Of a stretch of 45,260 nucleotides of DNA, positions 5,943-15,661 are shown one piece after another. Where the stretch lies: contig JOEL01000054.1 of the NCBI GenBank assembly GCA_000720995.1, positions 1 to 45,260 of the forward strand, in the 5' to 3' direction. Positions within the stretch are counted from its first letter, which is position 1. Each line of letters starts with the position of its first letter. Origin of the DNA: Streptomyces celluloflavus (GTDB lineage Bacteria; Actinomycetota; Actinomycetes; Streptomycetales; Streptomycetaceae). A program made the translations under genes and the position numbers. Under the pieces are notes generated by a model. It made no database searches, was not told where the DNA came from, and saw nothing but the letters and a program-made list of their open reading frames with translations.

Positions 5943-8477
5943 ATGCCGTCGCTGCGTGATTCCGGGGCCGGCCCGGAAGCGGAGCATCCGGAATACGCCG
6001 GGCAGTACCGGCTGGAAGCACGGCTGGGCGCCGGCGGAATGGGCGTGGTCCATCTGGCGCGCTCGTCCTCCGGACTGCTGCTCGCGGTCAAGGTCATTCA
6101 CGCCGAATTCGCCCAGGACCCGGAGTTCCGGGGGCGGTTCCGGCAGGAGGTGGCGGCCGCGCGGCGGGTCAGCGGGGCCTTCACCGCGCCCGTCGTGGAC
6201 GCCGATCCGGACGCCGGCCGGCCCTGGATGGCGACCCTCCACATCCCCGGCCCGACCCTCTCCGACCATGTGAAGCGGAACGGCCCGCTGCCGCCCGCCG
6301 CGGTGCTGCGGCTGGCGTCGGGACTGGCGGAGGCGCTGCGCGACATCCACCGGGCGGGGGTGGTGCACCGCGACCTCAAGCCGGGGAATGTGCTGTTGGC
6401 CACCGACGGTCCGAAAGTCATCGATTTCGGCATCTCGCGCCCCTCCGACAGCGAAATGCGCACCGAGACCGGCAAGCTGATCGGGACACCGCCGTTCATG
6501 GCGCCCGAGCAGTTCCAGCGGCCGCGCGAGGTGGGCCCGGCGGCGGATGTCTTCGCGCTGGGTTCCGTCCTGGTGCACGCCGCCACCGGGCGCGGGCCGT
6601 TCGACTCGCACAGTCCGTACCTGGTGGCGTATCAGGTCGTGCACGACGAGGCGGATCTGACGGGTGTGCCGCACGAGCTGGTGCCGCTCGTCGAGAGCTG
6701 CCTGGCGAAGGACCCGGCGGACCGGCCCACACCGGACGCCCTGATGGCGCTGCTGCGCACCGACGTCCCCACACATCCGCAGATCGCGCCGGTGCACGAG
6801 CTGCTCGCCTGGACGCGGGGCGGACCGGCGGAGGACGGGCCGGCTGAGGACGGACCGGCGGAAGGCGGTCGGGTCGGGGACGGTCCGGGCCGGGACGGTC
6901 CGCCGGACAGCCGTGGTGCCGCGGACCGTACGGGTGCCACGGGCGGCGCGGGTGCCACGGACGGCGCCGCCGGAAGTCCGCAACCGCGGGTACCGGGCCA
7001 GCGGCAGCCGGTGCGCGACCGGTTCACGTCCGCGCGGGCCGAGGACACCCACGTCCGCGCCCGTACGCCGGAGCGGTCACGGGCCCTCGCGCCGCCCGCC
7101 GCCACACCTCCCGCCGCGGCCCGTACCACCGCAGCCCGTACCACCGCGGCGGACGCCCCGGACCCGGCCGCCCCCGGCTCCCCCCTGCCCGCCGGTAGAG
7201 CCGCCGGCCGCCGCACCCGGCCGCGCCGCCGCTGGCCGGTCTGGGTCGCGGTGGGTCTGGCCGTCGCCGGGGCGGGGACGTTCGCGGGCGTCCGGGCGGT
7301 GTCCGGCGGAATCCCGGACCACGATCCGGCGCTGGAGACGCATCCGCCGCGCACCGGCCCCGCCGACTTCCGCCCCTGGCGGACCCCGCTCCTCCAGCGC
7401 CCCGTGGGCTACGCCGCGGAGATGCCGTTCTGCACCACGGGTACCGGCGGTGACGCCCCCTCGGCCCGTCCCGCCCCCGCCGTCTTCTGCGTCCAGTCCG
7501 GAGTGCAGGCCGCCCGGCTCGACCCGGACACCGGCCGCGTGGTCTGGCGGCGTACCGGCGGCCCCGCGGGCAAGGCCGACGCCCCGCCGAGTGCGCCGGT
7601 GCTGTCCGGCGGCCTGCTGTACGTCTTCTCGCCCGACGGCACCCGGCTGACGGCGCTCGACCCCTCGGCGGACGGGCAGGGCGCGACCCGCTGGACCCAG
7701 GACCTCACCGGCTACCCGGGCGGCGCCGCCGTCATCGGGGACCGGGTACTGCTGGCCGCCGGGGACGGCACCGTCACCGCGCTCGACAGCGCGACGCACC
7801 GGCAGCGGTGGCGCAAGCGCTTCCCCGGGCACGCGCCGGCGGTGTTCACCACGTTCGACGCCGGACGCACCGCGTACGCCGCCACGCCCGCCGCCGACGG
7901 CACCGGCACACGGGTCACCGCCATCGATCCGCGGGACGGCACGGTCCACTGGGCGCGGCGGCTGGCCGGTTCGCTCACCCCGGTGGGCACCGGCGCCGGC
8001 GGCGCGCTCTATCTCACCGCCGCCGACCCGAGGCTGGACTTCCGTACCTCCGCCGTCGTCCGCCACGACCCGCGGACCGGGCGCACCGAGCGGCTCCCGC
8101 TGACCGCGCCGCTCGACGGGGTGGCCGCCGTGGTGCGCGGCGAGACGGTGTACCTGCTGGCCGAGGGCGGTGCGCTGCAGGCCGTCGGGGAGCGGACCTG
8201 GGATCTGGAGACCTCGGTCAGCCGGGGCTCGGCGCCGGTGGCGGCCGCGGACGGCCGGCTGTACTTCACCGCCGCGGACGGCCGGCTGCTGGCCGTCGAC
8301 GCCGCGAAGGGGGCGCTGCTCGGGCAGACCCGGCCGCGGCTGGCGGCCGACCGCCACCACGGCTACCTGGAGTCGCTGCCCGCCCCGCTGGTGGACGCGG
8401 CGCGTGGCCGGATCTACGCGGCGGCGCCCGACGGCACGGTCTTCGGCACGGCGACCGAGGACCCGGCCCGGTGGTGA
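5943..8477 (+). CDS. Transmembrane Ser/Thr protein kinase with PQQ-type beta-propeller sensor
   Basis: Hanks-type (PknB-like) kinase of 844 residues. The cytoplasmic kinase domain shows the glycine loop GAGGMG (29-34), catalytic Lys50 in VKV, HRDLKPGN (142-149) and DFG starting at Asp161, then the activation-loop end GTPPFMAPEQ. A Gly/Pro/Ala-rich linker (about 295-425, with PAEDG repeats and RTTAARTTAAD) leads to one transmembrane helix at about 432-450. The outer half contains several PQQ/pyrrolo-quinoline-type propeller blades (GRVVWRR, GLLYVFSPDG, GDGTVTALDSATHRQRWR, DGTVHWARRL, DGRLYFTAADGRLLAVDAAKG). Such kinases sense extracellular ligands, unknown here. ATG 5943 follows GGGGGTGGAAGG. 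Its leader carries tandem repeats. Confidence 0.95.
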   Translation: MPSLRDSGAGPEAEHPEYAGQYRLEARLGAGGMGVVHLARSSSGLLLAVKVIHAEFAQDPEFRGRFRQEVAAARRVSGAFTAPVVDADPDAGRPWMATLHIPGPTLSDHVKRNGPLPPAAVLRLASGLAEALRDIHRAGVVHRDLKPGNVLLATDGPKVIDFGISRPSDSEMRTETGKLIGTPPFMAPEQFQRPREVGPAADVFALGSVLVHAATGRGPFDSHSPYLVAYQVVHDEADLTGVPHELVPLVESCLAKDPADRPTPDALMALLRTDVPTHPQIAPVHELLAWTRGGPAEDGPAEDGPAEGGRVGDGPGRDGPPDSRGAADRTGATGGAGATDGAAGSPQPRVPGQRQPVRDRFTSARAEDTHVRARTPERSRALAPPAATPPAAARTTAARTTAADAPDPAAPGSPLPAGRAAGRRTRPRRRWPVWVAVGLAVAGAGTFAGVRAVSGGIPDHDPALETHPPRTGPADFRPWRTPLLQRPVGYAAEMPFCTTGTGGDAPSARPAPAVFCVQSGVQAARLDPDTGRVVWRRTGGPAGKADAPPSAPVLSGGLLYVFSPDGTRLTALDPSADGQGATRWTQDLTGYPGGAAVIGDRVLLAAGDGTVTALDSATHRQRWRKRFPGHAPAVFTTFDAGRTAYAATPAADGTGTRVTAIDPRDGTVHWARRLAGSLTPVGTGAGGALYLTAADPRLDFRTSAVVRHDPRTGRTERLPLTAPLDGVAAVVRGETVYLLAEGGALQAVGERTWDLETSVSRGSAPVAAADGRLYFTAADGRLLAVDAAKGALLGQTRPRLAADRHHGYLESLPAPLVDAARGRIYAAAPDGTVFGTATEDPARW

Positions 8478-8545
8478 CGGCGGCCCCGTAAAACCCGGCC
8501 GCCGGCCTTCAAGTGCCGCGCCGTACCGGGTCGGACCACACACGC

Positions 8546-8579
8546 GGGCCCCGTCCGCCGGGAGCAGCGGACGGGGCCC
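8546..8579. terminator. Strong bidirectional terminator between kinase gene and ilvD
   Basis: GGGCCCCGTCCGC at 8546-8558 pairs perfectly over 13 bases with 8567-8579; the loop is CGGGAGCA. It lies between two convergent genes. Confidence 0.85.
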
Positions 8580-8604
8580 GTGTCCCGTACGGGGGGGCCG
8601 GCGG

Positions 8605-10512
8605 TCAGCCCAGCTTGCTCACATCGCGCACCGCGCCCTTGTCCGCGCTGGTCGCCATGGCCGCGTAGGCGCGCAGCGCCGCGGAGACCTTGCGCTCGCG
8701 CGTCTTCGGCGCGTACACCCCGCCCAGGGCCTCCCGGCGGGCCGCCAGCTCCGCGGCGGGGACGACGAGTTCGATGGTGCGGTTCGGGATGTCGATCCGG
8801 ATCCGGTCGCCGTCCTCGACGAGCGCGATGGTGCCGCCGGACGCCGCCTCGGGCGAGGCGTGGCCGATGGACAGACCGGACGTGCCGCCGGAGAAGCGGC
8901 CGTCGGTGACCAGTGCGCATGCCTTGCCCAGGCCGCGGCCCTTGAGGAAGGACGTCGGGTAGAGCATCTCCTGCATACCGGGGCCGCCCTTGGGACCCTC
9001 GTAGCGGATGACGACCACGTCGCCTTCCTTGACCCGCTTGCCGAGGATCTTCTCGACGGCCTCTTCCTGCGATTCGCAGACCACGGCCGGGCCCTCGAAG
9101 GTCCAGATGGACTCGTCGACGCCCGCCGTCTTCACGACGCAGCCGTCCTCGGCGAGGTTGCCCTTGAGGACCGCCAGACCGCCGTCCGCGGAGTACGCGT
9201 GCGCCAGGTCGCGGATGCAGCCGCCGGCCGCGTCGACGTCCAGGGTGTCCCAGCGCTCGGACTGCGAGAAGGCGGTGGCGGAGCGCTTGCAGCCGGGGGC
9301 CGCGTGCCACAGCTCGACGGCCTCGGCGGACGGCGAGCCGCCGCGCACGTCCCGCCCGCCCGTCTCCCGGCCACCACCCCCCGATGACGCGGCTTTGCCG
9401 CGGATGTCCCATTTTTCAAGCCAGTCGGCGAGCGAGGCGCTGTGCACCGTGTGGACTTCCTCGTTCAGCAGTCCGGCGCGGTAGAGCTCACCGAGGATGG
9501 CGGGGATGCCGCCGGCCCGGTGCACGTCCTCCATGTAGTACGTACCGCCCGGTGCGACGTTCGGTGCGACCTTGGCCAGGCAGGGCACCCGGCGCGAGAC
9601 CTCGTTGATGTCGTCCAGGTCGAAGTCGAGACCGGCTTCCTGGGCCGCGGCGAGCAGGTGCAGGATCGTGTTGGTCGAGCCGCCCATCGCGATGTCCAGG
9701 GCCATCGCGTTCTCGAAGGCGGCGCGGGTGCCGACGTTGCGCGGCAGGACGGTGTGGTCGTCCTGGTCGTAGTAGCGCTTGGTGATCTCCACGACCGTCC
9801 GGCCGGCGTTCTCGTACAGCGCCCGGCGGGCGGTGTGGGTGGCCAGCACCGAGCCGTTGCCGGGCAGGGAGAGGCCGATCGCCTCGGTCAGGCAGTTCAT
9901 CGAGTTGGCGGTGAACATGCCGGAACAGGAGCCGCAGGTCGGGCAGGCGTTCTCCTCGATGCGGAGGATGTCCTCGTCCGAGACGTTCTCGTCGACCGCG
10001 TCCGAGATGGCGTTGATCAGGTCCAGCTTGCGGACCGTGCCGTCGACGAGGGTGGCCCGGCCGGCCTCCATCGGGCCGCCGGAGACGAAGACCGTCGGGA
10101 TGTTGAGGCGCATCGCGGCCATCAGCATGCCGGGCGTGATCTTGTCGCAGTTGGAGATACAGATCAGCGCGTCCGCGCAGTGCGCCTCGGCCATGTACTC
10201 GACGGAGTCGGCGATCAGATCGCGGGAGGGCAGGCTGTAGAGCATGCCGCCGTGGCCCATGGCGATGCCGTCGTCGACCGCGATGGTGTTGAACTCGCGC
10301 GCGATACCGCCCGCCGCGTGGATCGCCTCGGAGACGATCCGGCCGACCGGCTGGAGGTGGGTGTGGCCCGGTACGAACTCGGTGAAGCTGTTGGCCACGG
10401 CGATGATCGGCTTGCCGAAGTCCTCGCGCGCTACGCCCGACGCCTGCATAAGGGCGCGGGCGCCGGCCATGTTGCGGCCATGGGTAACGGTGCGGGACCT
10501 CAGATCGGGCAC
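8605..10512 (-). CDS. ilvD: Dihydroxy-acid dehydratase
   Basis: Fe-S dehydratase of branched-chain amino acid and pantothenate synthesis. It converts 2,3-dihydroxy-isovalerate and 2,3-dihydroxy-3-methylvalerate to the 2-keto acids. Cluster cysteines sit in [11 protein letters not shown] and [34 protein letters not shown] is the family N-terminus. At 635 residues it is slightly longer than usual because of a Gly/Arg-rich insertion ([20 protein letters not shown]) before [15 protein letters not shown] 10512 is chosen from GAGGG about 10 bases upstream and from homologous N-termini; an upstream ATG would add an implausible Arg-rich leader. Its ketoisovalerate product is also the precursor used upstream of panC, which lies at the far end of the window. 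Confidence 0.96.
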   Translation of the reverse strand: MPDLRSRTVTHGRNMAGARALMQASGVAREDFGKPIIAVANSFTEFVPGHTHLQPVGRIVSEAIHAAGGIAREFNTIAVDDGIAMGHGGMLYSLPSRDLIADSVEYMAEAHCADALICISNCDKITPGMLMAAMRLNIPTVFVSGGPMEAGRATLVDGTVRKLDLINAISDAVDENVSDEDILRIEENACPTCGSCSGMFTANSMNCLTEAIGLSLPGNGSVLATHTARRALYENAGRTVVEITKRYYDQDDHTVLPRNVGTRAAFENAMALDIAMGGSTNTILHLLAAAQEAGLDFDLDDINEVSRRVPCLAKVAPNVAPGGTYYMEDVHRAGGIPAILGELYRAGLLNEEVHTVHSASLADWLEKWDIRGKAASSGGGGRETGGRDVRGGSPSAEAVELWHAAPGCKRSATAFSQSERWDTLDVDAAGGCIRDLAHAYSADGGLAVLKGNLAEDGCVVKTAGVDESIWTFEGPAVVCESQEEAVEKILGKRVKEGDVVVIRYEGPKGGPGMQEMLYPTSFLKGRGLGKACALVTDGRFSGGTSGLSIGHASPEAASGGTIALVEDGDRIRIDIPNRTIELVVPAAELAARREALGGVYAPKTRERKVSAALRAYAAMATSADKGAVRDVSKLG

Positions 10513-10737
10513 GATGGTCACTCCCTCGGGGTTCGTACGAAGCCGTCCACGACACCGGGCGGGCCACACGGGGGAGCCACTGCTCCGCGGCGGGTATCCG
10601 CGCCATGTACCGGCCAGGTATCAGCTGACGCCGAGGTTACGCCCCCGATCCAAGATCCGGACAGCGACTCCGGAATATGAGACGGCTGACCGGACTGCGG
10701 ACACCGGGCGGGCGGCGCTCCGGAGGGGCGCGGTACG

Positions 10738-10766
10738 GGGACGGGGGCCGGTGCCCGGCCCCGTCC
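10738..10766 (-). terminator. Terminator after the TIM-barrel isomerase gene
   Basis: GGACGGGGGCCGG and CCGGCCCCGTCC form a near-perfect hairpin with one bulged G. It directly abuts the stop codon of the gene read on the minus strand. Confidence 0.6.
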
Positions 10767-11591
10767 TTACGAGCCCGGCACCCGGGTGGGCGACGCCAGA
10801 TGCAGCCTGGTGAAGGCCAGCGCCTCGGCGAGGTCCGTCTCGCGTTCCGCGGCGGACATCGCCCGGCGGGTGTTGACCTCGACCACCACATGGCCGTCGA
10901 AGCCCGCGACGGCCAGCCGCTCCAGCAGTTCGGCGCACGGCTGGCTGCCGCGCCCCGGCACCAGGTGCTCGTCCTTGGCGGAGCCGTTGCCGTCGGCGAG
11001 GTGGACGTGGGCCAGCCGGTCGCCCATCCGGTCCACCATCTCCAGCGCGTCACTGCGCGCGGTCGCGGTGTGCGAGAGGTCGACGGTGAAGTGCCGGTAG
11101 TCGTCGGTGGTCGGGTCCCAGTCCGGGGCGTACGCCAGCATCTCGCGGTCCCGGTAGCGCCACGGGTACATGTTCTCGACGGCGAACCGGACGTCCGTCT
11201 CGTGCTCCATCCGCCACACACCGCGCACGAACTCCCGCGCGTAGCTGCGCTGCCAGCGGAACGGCGGGTGGACGACGACCGTCGTGGCGCCCAGCTTCTC
11301 CGCGGCGTTGCGGGCGCGCTGCAGCTTGACCCACGGGTCGGTGGACCACACCCGCTGGGTGATCAGCAGACACGGCGCGTGCACGGCCAGCACCGGCACC
11401 CCGTGGTAGTCCGACAGCCGGCGCAGCGCCTCGATGTCCTGGCTGACCGGATCGGTCCACACCATGACCTCGACGCCGTCGTAGCCCAGGCGCGCGGCGA
11501 TCTCGAAGGCCGTCGCCGTCGACTCCGGATAGACCGAGGCCGTGGACAGGGCGACCTTCGCATCGGGGATGCGCACCACTGGCTCTGTCAC
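10767..11591 (-). CDS. Sugar phosphate isomerase/epimerase family TIM-barrel protein
   Basis: Member of the AP-endonuclease-2/xylose-isomerase-like TIM-barrel superfamily, 274 residues. Barrel strands carrying metal ligands are recognisable: [67 protein letters not shown] and [11 protein letters not shown], with conserved Glu, His and Asp residues for a divalent metal. The substrate is unknown. It lies downstream of the Ppx/GppA gene on the same strand (118-base gap). I recall the same pairing in M. tuberculosis (Rv0496-Rv0498 near proC Rv0500), so the gene set is an old actinobacterial neighbourhood. The start is GTG 11591. Confidence 0.85.
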   Translation of the reverse strand: MTEPVVRIPDAKVALSTASVYPESTATAFEIAARLGYDGVEVMVWTDPVSQDIEALRRLSDYHGVPVLAVHAPCLLITQRVWSTDPWVKLQRARNAAEKLGATTVVVHPPFRWQRSYAREFVRGVWRMEHETDVRFAVENMYPWRYRDREMLAYAPDWDPTTDDYRHFTVDLSHTATARSDALEMVDRMGDRLAHVHLADGNGSAKDEHLVPGRGSQPCAELLERLAVAGFDGHVVVEVNTRRAMSAAERETDLAEALAFTRLHLASPTRVPGS

Positions 11592-11709
11592 GAGGGACAG
11601 CGTACGGGCCGCGGCCGCGCGCCGGGCAGGAGGTACGGACGGCCGGGCACCGCCACCGGGGCGGCGGTGACGCGTGCCACACGAGGCCGGGGAGCGGCGG
11701 CCGGTCCGG

Positions 11710-12642
11710 TCACGGCGCCGGAAGATGGTCCAGCCGGCGCAGGATGACGCCCTCGCGCAGCGCCCACGGGCAGATGTCCAGGGTCTCCACCCCGAACAGG
11801 TCCATCGCGGCCTCGGCGACCAGTGCCCCGGCGAGCAGCTGGCGGGAGCGGCCCTCGGACACGCCGGGCAGCGCGGCCCGGTCCCGCCCGGACATCCCGG
11901 CCAGCCGCGGCACCCACTCCTCCAGCGTCTTGCGGGACAGTTCCCGCTGGATGTACAGGCCGTCGGCCGACCGTGCCGCGCCCGCGATCCTGGCCAGCTG
12001 CTTGAAGGTCTTGGAGGTCCCGACGACGTGGTCGGGGCTGCCGTACCGGGTGAAGTAGCTCACCTCCCGGGCGATCTCGGCCCGTACCCGGCGGCGCAGC
12101 GCCCGTACGTCGTCGGCGTCCGGCGGGTCGCCCCGCAGCGCGGTGGCGGTCAGCCGGCCGGCGCCGAGCGGCAGCGAGGCCGCCGCGTCCGGCTCCTCGT
12201 CCAGGCCGTAGGCGATCTCCAGGGAGCCGCCGCCGATGTCCAGCACCAGCAGCCGGCCCGCGGACCAGCCGAGCCACCGGCGGGCGGCGAGGAAGGTGAG
12301 CCGCGCCTCGTCCTCGCCGGACAGCACCGCCAGTTTCACGCCGGTCTCCTGGGCGACCCGGCGCAGCACCTCCTCGGCGTTGGCCGCCTCGCGGACCGCG
12401 GAGGTGGCGAACGGCAGCACGTCCTCGACGCCCTTGTCCTCGGCGACCTGCATCGCCTCCCGGACGGTCGTCTCCAGCCGCGCCACCCCGGCCTCGCTTA
12501 TGGCGCCGTCCGCGTCGAGGAGTTCCGCCAGGCGCAGCTCCGCCTTGTGGGAGTAGGCAGGCAGCGGGCGCGCGCCGGGGTGCGCGTCCACCACCAGGAG
12601 GTGGACCGTGTTCGAACCCACATCGAGGACACCGAGTCTCAT
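11710..12642 (-). CDS. Ppx/GppA-family exopolyphosphatase
   Basis: Phosphatase of the ASKHA fold that removes terminal phosphate from polyphosphate and/or pppGpp. Phosphate-loop motifs are clear: [13 protein letters not shown] near the N-terminus, [16 protein letters not shown], then [13 protein letters not shown]. At 310 residues it is the short actinobacterial form, without the C-terminal HD-like domain of E. coli Ppx. Short homologues such as mycobacterial Ppx1 act on short-chain polyphosphate; which substrate is used here cannot be read from sequence. Start ATG 12642. It diverges from the cysteine-cluster gene at 12698 and precedes the TIM-barrel gene. Confidence 0.92.
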   Translation of the reverse strand: MRLGVLDVGSNTVHLLVVDAHPGARPLPAYSHKAELRLAELLDADGAISEAGVARLETTVREAMQVAEDKGVEDVLPFATSAVREAANAEEVLRRVAQETGVKLAVLSGEDEARLTFLAARRWLGWSAGRLLVLDIGGGSLEIAYGLDEEPDAAASLPLGAGRLTATALRGDPPDADDVRALRRRVRAEIAREVSYFTRYGSPDHVVGTSKTFKQLARIAGAARSADGLYIQRELSRKTLEEWVPRLAGMSGRDRAALPGVSEGRSRQLLAGALVAEAAMDLFGVETLDICPWALREGVILRRLDHLPAP

Positions 12643-12689
12643 ACGGGAAACCTAACCGGCGGCGGCGGGGAACCGGTGACGGCCGCCTT

Positions 12690-12695
12690 AGTCTG
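12690..12695 (+). promoter_or_regulatory. Candidate -10 box for a leaderless transcript
   Basis: TAGTCT fits the TANNNT pattern and would start transcription near 12701-12702, at the second of two GTG codons (12698, 12701). No separate ribosome-binding site fits, so a leaderless mRNA is plausible. Confidence 0.35.
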
Positions 12696-12697
12696 GA

Positions 12698-13537
12698 GTG
12701 GTGGCAAAGACGAAAAAGGCGAAGCAGGAAAAGGCCCTGAAGAAGGCGGAAAAGCGGCGCGCCCAGGCAACGGCGGAAGCGCGGCGTCCGTCCGACGAGG
12801 TCGGCCTCGACTTCGCCCGCGCCTGGGTCACCTTCCCCGACCCGGCGGACGACGAGCAGCTCTTCCGCTGCGACCTGACCTGGCTGACGTCCCGCTGGAC
12901 GTGCATCTTCGGCAGCGGCTGCCAGGGCATCGAGGCCGGCCGCGCGGACGACGGCTGCTGCACGCTCGGCGCGCACTTCTCGGACGAGGAGGACGAGGAG
13001 CGGGTGGCCGGGCACGTGGCCCGGCTGACGCCCGACCTGTGGCAGTTCCACGATGTCGGCACGGACAGCGGCTGGATCCAGGAGGACGAGGACGGCGACC
13101 GGCAGACCCGGCGCTGGCAGGGCTCGTGCATCTTCCAGAACCGCCCCGGTTTCGCGGCCGGCGCCGGCTGCTCGCTGCACATCCTCGCGCTGCGCGAGGG
13201 CCGCGAACCGCTGGAGACCAAGCCGGACGTCTGCTGGCAGCTGCCGGTCCGGCGCACCTACGACTGGATCGACCGGCCGGACGACACCCGCGTCCTCCAG
13301 GTGACCATCGGTGAGTACGACCGGCGCGGCTGGGGTTCCGGCGGCCATGACCTGCACTGGTGGTGCACCTCCGCGACCTCCGCGCACGGTGCGGGCGATC
13401 CGGTGTACGTCTCGTACGCGCCCGAACTGACCGAGCTGATGGGCAAGGAGGCATACGCCACGCTCGTCCAGCTCTGCGAGGAGCGGCTGGCGGCGGCGCT
13501 GCCGATGGCGCCGCACCCCGCGGACCCGCGCCCGTAG
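12698..13537 (+). CDS. Cysteine-cluster protein, DUF3109-like
   Basis: 279 residues. A Lys/Ala-rich, coiled-coil-like N-terminus ([20 protein letters not shown]) precedes a cysteine-rich core: [50 protein letters not shown] and [14 protein letters not shown], then WWCTSA. The last motifs resemble the GCAIH...KPxSCxLxPI pattern of DUF3109/YkgJ-type proteins, thought to bind iron or zinc; this assignment is from memory of the pattern. I recall that M. tuberculosis Rv0495c occupies the equivalent place next to ppx1. The start could be GTG 12698 or 12701, probably leaderless. It is divergent from the Ppx/GppA gene, and its enzymatic role is unknown. Confidence 0.8.
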   Translation: MVAKTKKAKQEKALKKAEKRRAQATAEARRPSDEVGLDFARAWVTFPDPADDEQLFRCDLTWLTSRWTCIFGSGCQGIEAGRADDGCCTLGAHFSDEEDEERVAGHVARLTPDLWQFHDVGTDSGWIQEDEDGDRQTRRWQGSCIFQNRPGFAAGAGCSLHILALREGREPLETKPDVCWQLPVRRTYDWIDRPDDTRVLQVTIGEYDRRGWGSGGHDLHWWCTSATSAHGAGDPVYVSYAPELTELMGKEAYATLVQLCEERLAAALPMAPHPADPRP

Positions 13538-13555
13538 CGCGGGCGACAGGCACCC

Positions 13556-13595
13556 CGCCGGGGGCCGCCGGGCACCCGCCCGGCGGCCCCCGGCG
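13556..13595. terminator. Strong bidirectional terminator
   Basis: CGCCGGGGGCCGCCGGGC at 13556-13573 pairs perfectly over 18 bases with 13578-13595 around an ACCC loop. It lies between convergent genes and is one of the longest perfect stems in the window. Confidence 0.9.
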
Positions 13596-13598
13596 CGT

Positions 13599-15434
13599 TC
13601 AGCGGACGGGGCCGGCCGGGAACGGCCGCCACCCCGGCCCCGCCGGGGCGAAGGCCGCCGCCGGACCGGTCGCGGTGGGGGCGGGCACCGGGGCCGGCGG
13701 CGTGTGCGGGCGCACCGGTACGGGCGCCGGGGCCGCGGGGCCTGACGGGGCCGGGGCCGGGCCGCGGCCCTCCATCAGGACGGCGCCGCCGCCGGGGCCG
13801 ATGGCGATCCGGGACCGCCAGGGCCCCGCGGGCTCCCGGTCGCGGTCGACCTGGACCCGGACGTCCGAGGACTCACCGGGCCGCAGCTTCCCGGCCGTGT
13901 GGCTCAGCCGCAGCCAGACCGCGTCGGCCGACGCCGTCCAGCGCACCGGCGCCCCGCCGGAGGCGCTGAGCGTGATGACCGTCGCCGGGCCGCTCGGCTG
14001 CGCCGCGACGGTCAGCCGGCCCGGCCCCCGCCGCGCCCGGCCCGCCGCGAGCGACCGCACCGGGGTTCCGGCCGCGCCGCTCACCCGGGCCGGGGCGGCG
14101 GGCGTCCCCGCGGTGTCCGGCGGACCGGGCGCCGGTGGCCGGGCCGGGATCGGGGTCGGAGTCGGAGTCGGAGTCGGAGTCGGCCGCAGGCTGCCCGCGT
14201 TCTCGTACGGGCGGCGGCCCGCCCGGTCCCCGGCGTCCGGTCCGCCGGCCGCCGTCGCGGGGGAGCCGCCGGCCTCGTCGGCCGCCGGGGCGCCGCGGTA
14301 CGCCACCCACAGGACCGGCACCGCCGCCGCCAGCACCGTCGCCACGACGGTCGTGGTCAGCGCCCGGCCGCGCAGCCGGGCACGGCGGGCGGCCCGGCCG
14401 CCGCGGCCGAGCGGGAATCCGCTGCGGTCATAGCGTGGAGAACCGTTTGTCCTACTCATTCGGCTCATCCGGCTCATCGGGACAGCACGGCCCGAACCCG
14501 GCGCGCCCGCGCCCGCCACCCCCTCGGCGCGCCCCGACCGGGACCGCCGGGCCGCCGCCAGCGCCCCGAACACGGCCTCCCGCGGGGCCGGGACCAGCGG
14601 CAGCGTGCCGTGCGCGGCCGGTGCGGTGCCCGGCCACGGTCCGGCGGCGGTGGCCCGCTCGGCCGTCCGGCGGCACTCCGCGCAGTCGTCCACATGGCGC
14701 ACCAGCACACGGCGGAGCACGGCGCCCAGCAGCATCGGGGCCTCGTCCGCGAGCCGCGCGACATCGGGACAGCGGCCGTACTCGACGACGGCCAGCGCGG
14801 CGCGGGTCCGCTCGACCTCGCAGGACGCGGCGGCCAGCAGCGTGCGCAGGGCGGCCGGTTCCGCGCCGAGCACCGCGGCGACCTGGCCCGCCGGGAGGCG
14901 GTGGCGCACCGACAGCTCCAGCGCCTCGCGCTGCTCGGGGGTGGTGCCGACCGCCTCCGGCCAGGCGAGCGCCGACAGCTCCAGCCGTCGCCGCCGGCTC
15001 GCCGGGCGGGCCGGTCCGGCGGCCGGACCGGGCCGCTCGGCGAGCCGGCGCAGACAGGCCCAGCGGGCCAGGGCGTAGAGCCAGGGGCGGTAGAGGCCCG
15101 GGGCGGCGGGGCCGCGGCCGCGGTGCCGCTCGGCGAGCGCGAGCACCTCGCCGAGGACCGCACTCGCCGCGTCGTGGTCGCCCAGGACGGACAGGCAGTA
15201 CGTGAACAGCCCGTCCAGATAGAGGTGGTAGCGGTCCGGACAGTCCTCGCGGTCGAGCCGACCGCGGTGGTCGGGGTGGTCGGGGCCGTCGTGCGGGTCG
15301 GGGCGGTCCGGCCGCCGGTGCCGCGCGGCCCGGCCGGCGGGCTGCGGCTGCGGCCGGCTCCGGTGCGGGGCGCCGCTGCGCGACCGGTGTGCGCCGGTGC
15401 CGTGCGTGGGGTGCTCGGGCCTGCTGCTCATCAC
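13599..15434 (-). CDS. ECF-sigma-like/zinc-finger anti-sigma/TM/BACON fusion protein
   Basis: 611 residues with an unusual order of domains. Residues 66-130 resemble ECF sigma region 2 (YHLYLDGLFTYCLSVLGDHD, PWLYALARWACLRRLAER). Residues 165-215 resemble region 4 (TPEQREALELSVRHRLPAGQ, VAAVLGAEPAALRTLLAAA). A zinc-anti-sigma motif follows: Cys222, His247, Cys251 and Cys254 (C-x24-H-x3-C-x2-C). A basic stretch leads to one transmembrane helix at about 359-377, a TP-repeat linker (419-428), and an extracellular BACON-like domain at about 473-555 (ITLSASGGAPVRWTASADA, WLRLSHTAGKLRPGESSDV). A Pro-rich tail ends it. The sigma halves are degenerate, so activity as a sigma factor is uncertain. The start is GTG 15434 or ATG 15431. 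Confidence 0.85.
   Translation of the reverse strand: MMSSRPEHPTHGTGAHRSRSGAPHRSRPQPQPAGRAARHRRPDRPDPHDGPDHPDHRGRLDREDCPDRYHLYLDGLFTYCLSVLGDHDAASAVLGEVLALAERHRGRGPAAPGLYRPWLYALARWACLRRLAERPGPAAGPARPASRRRRLELSALAWPEAVGTTPEQREALELSVRHRLPAGQVAAVLGAEPAALRTLLAAASCEVERTRAALAVVEYGRCPDVARLADEAPMLLGAVLRRVLVRHVDDCAECRRTAERATAAGPWPGTAPAAHGTLPLVPAPREAVFGALAAARRSRSGRAEGVAGAGAPGSGRAVPMSRMSRMSRTNGSPRYDRSGFPLGRGGRAARRARLRGRALTTTVVATVLAAAVPVLWVAYRGAPAADEAGGSPATAAGGPDAGDRAGRRPYENAGSLRPTPTPTPTPTPIPARPPAPGPPDTAGTPAAPARVSGAAGTPVRSLAAGRARRGPGRLTVAAQPSGPATVITLSASGGAPVRWTASADAVWLRLSHTAGKLRPGESSDVRVQVDRDREPAGPWRSRIAIGPGGGAVLMEGRGPAPAPSGPAAPAPVPVRPHTPPAPVPAPTATGPAAAFAPAGPGWRPFPAGPVR
14153..14185. repeat. GGAGTC hexamer repeat encoding Thr-Pro
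   Basis: A run of about five GGAGTC/GGGGTC hexamers inside the fusion gene encodes the (TP)n linker at residues 419-428 on the minus strand. It is a slippage-prone spacer just outside the membrane. Confidence 0.75.
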
Positions 15435-15661
15435 CCGGCGACGGTAGGCGGATGGTGCAGCCGCTCTCGGCCGCCCGGAACACTTTTAACCCTTACGGGT
15501 GACGATCTCCCTCAAAAGGGGACACGAGGCGCCCCGCACCCGCCGTATCCGCCGCGCCCGTACCCACCCACACCCACCCATCCCCTACTCGCCGGTGCGT
15601 CCGATCGGCGCAACGGGCGGCACCGTCATCCGTTGTCGTACCCCGCCGATACGGTGACCTC

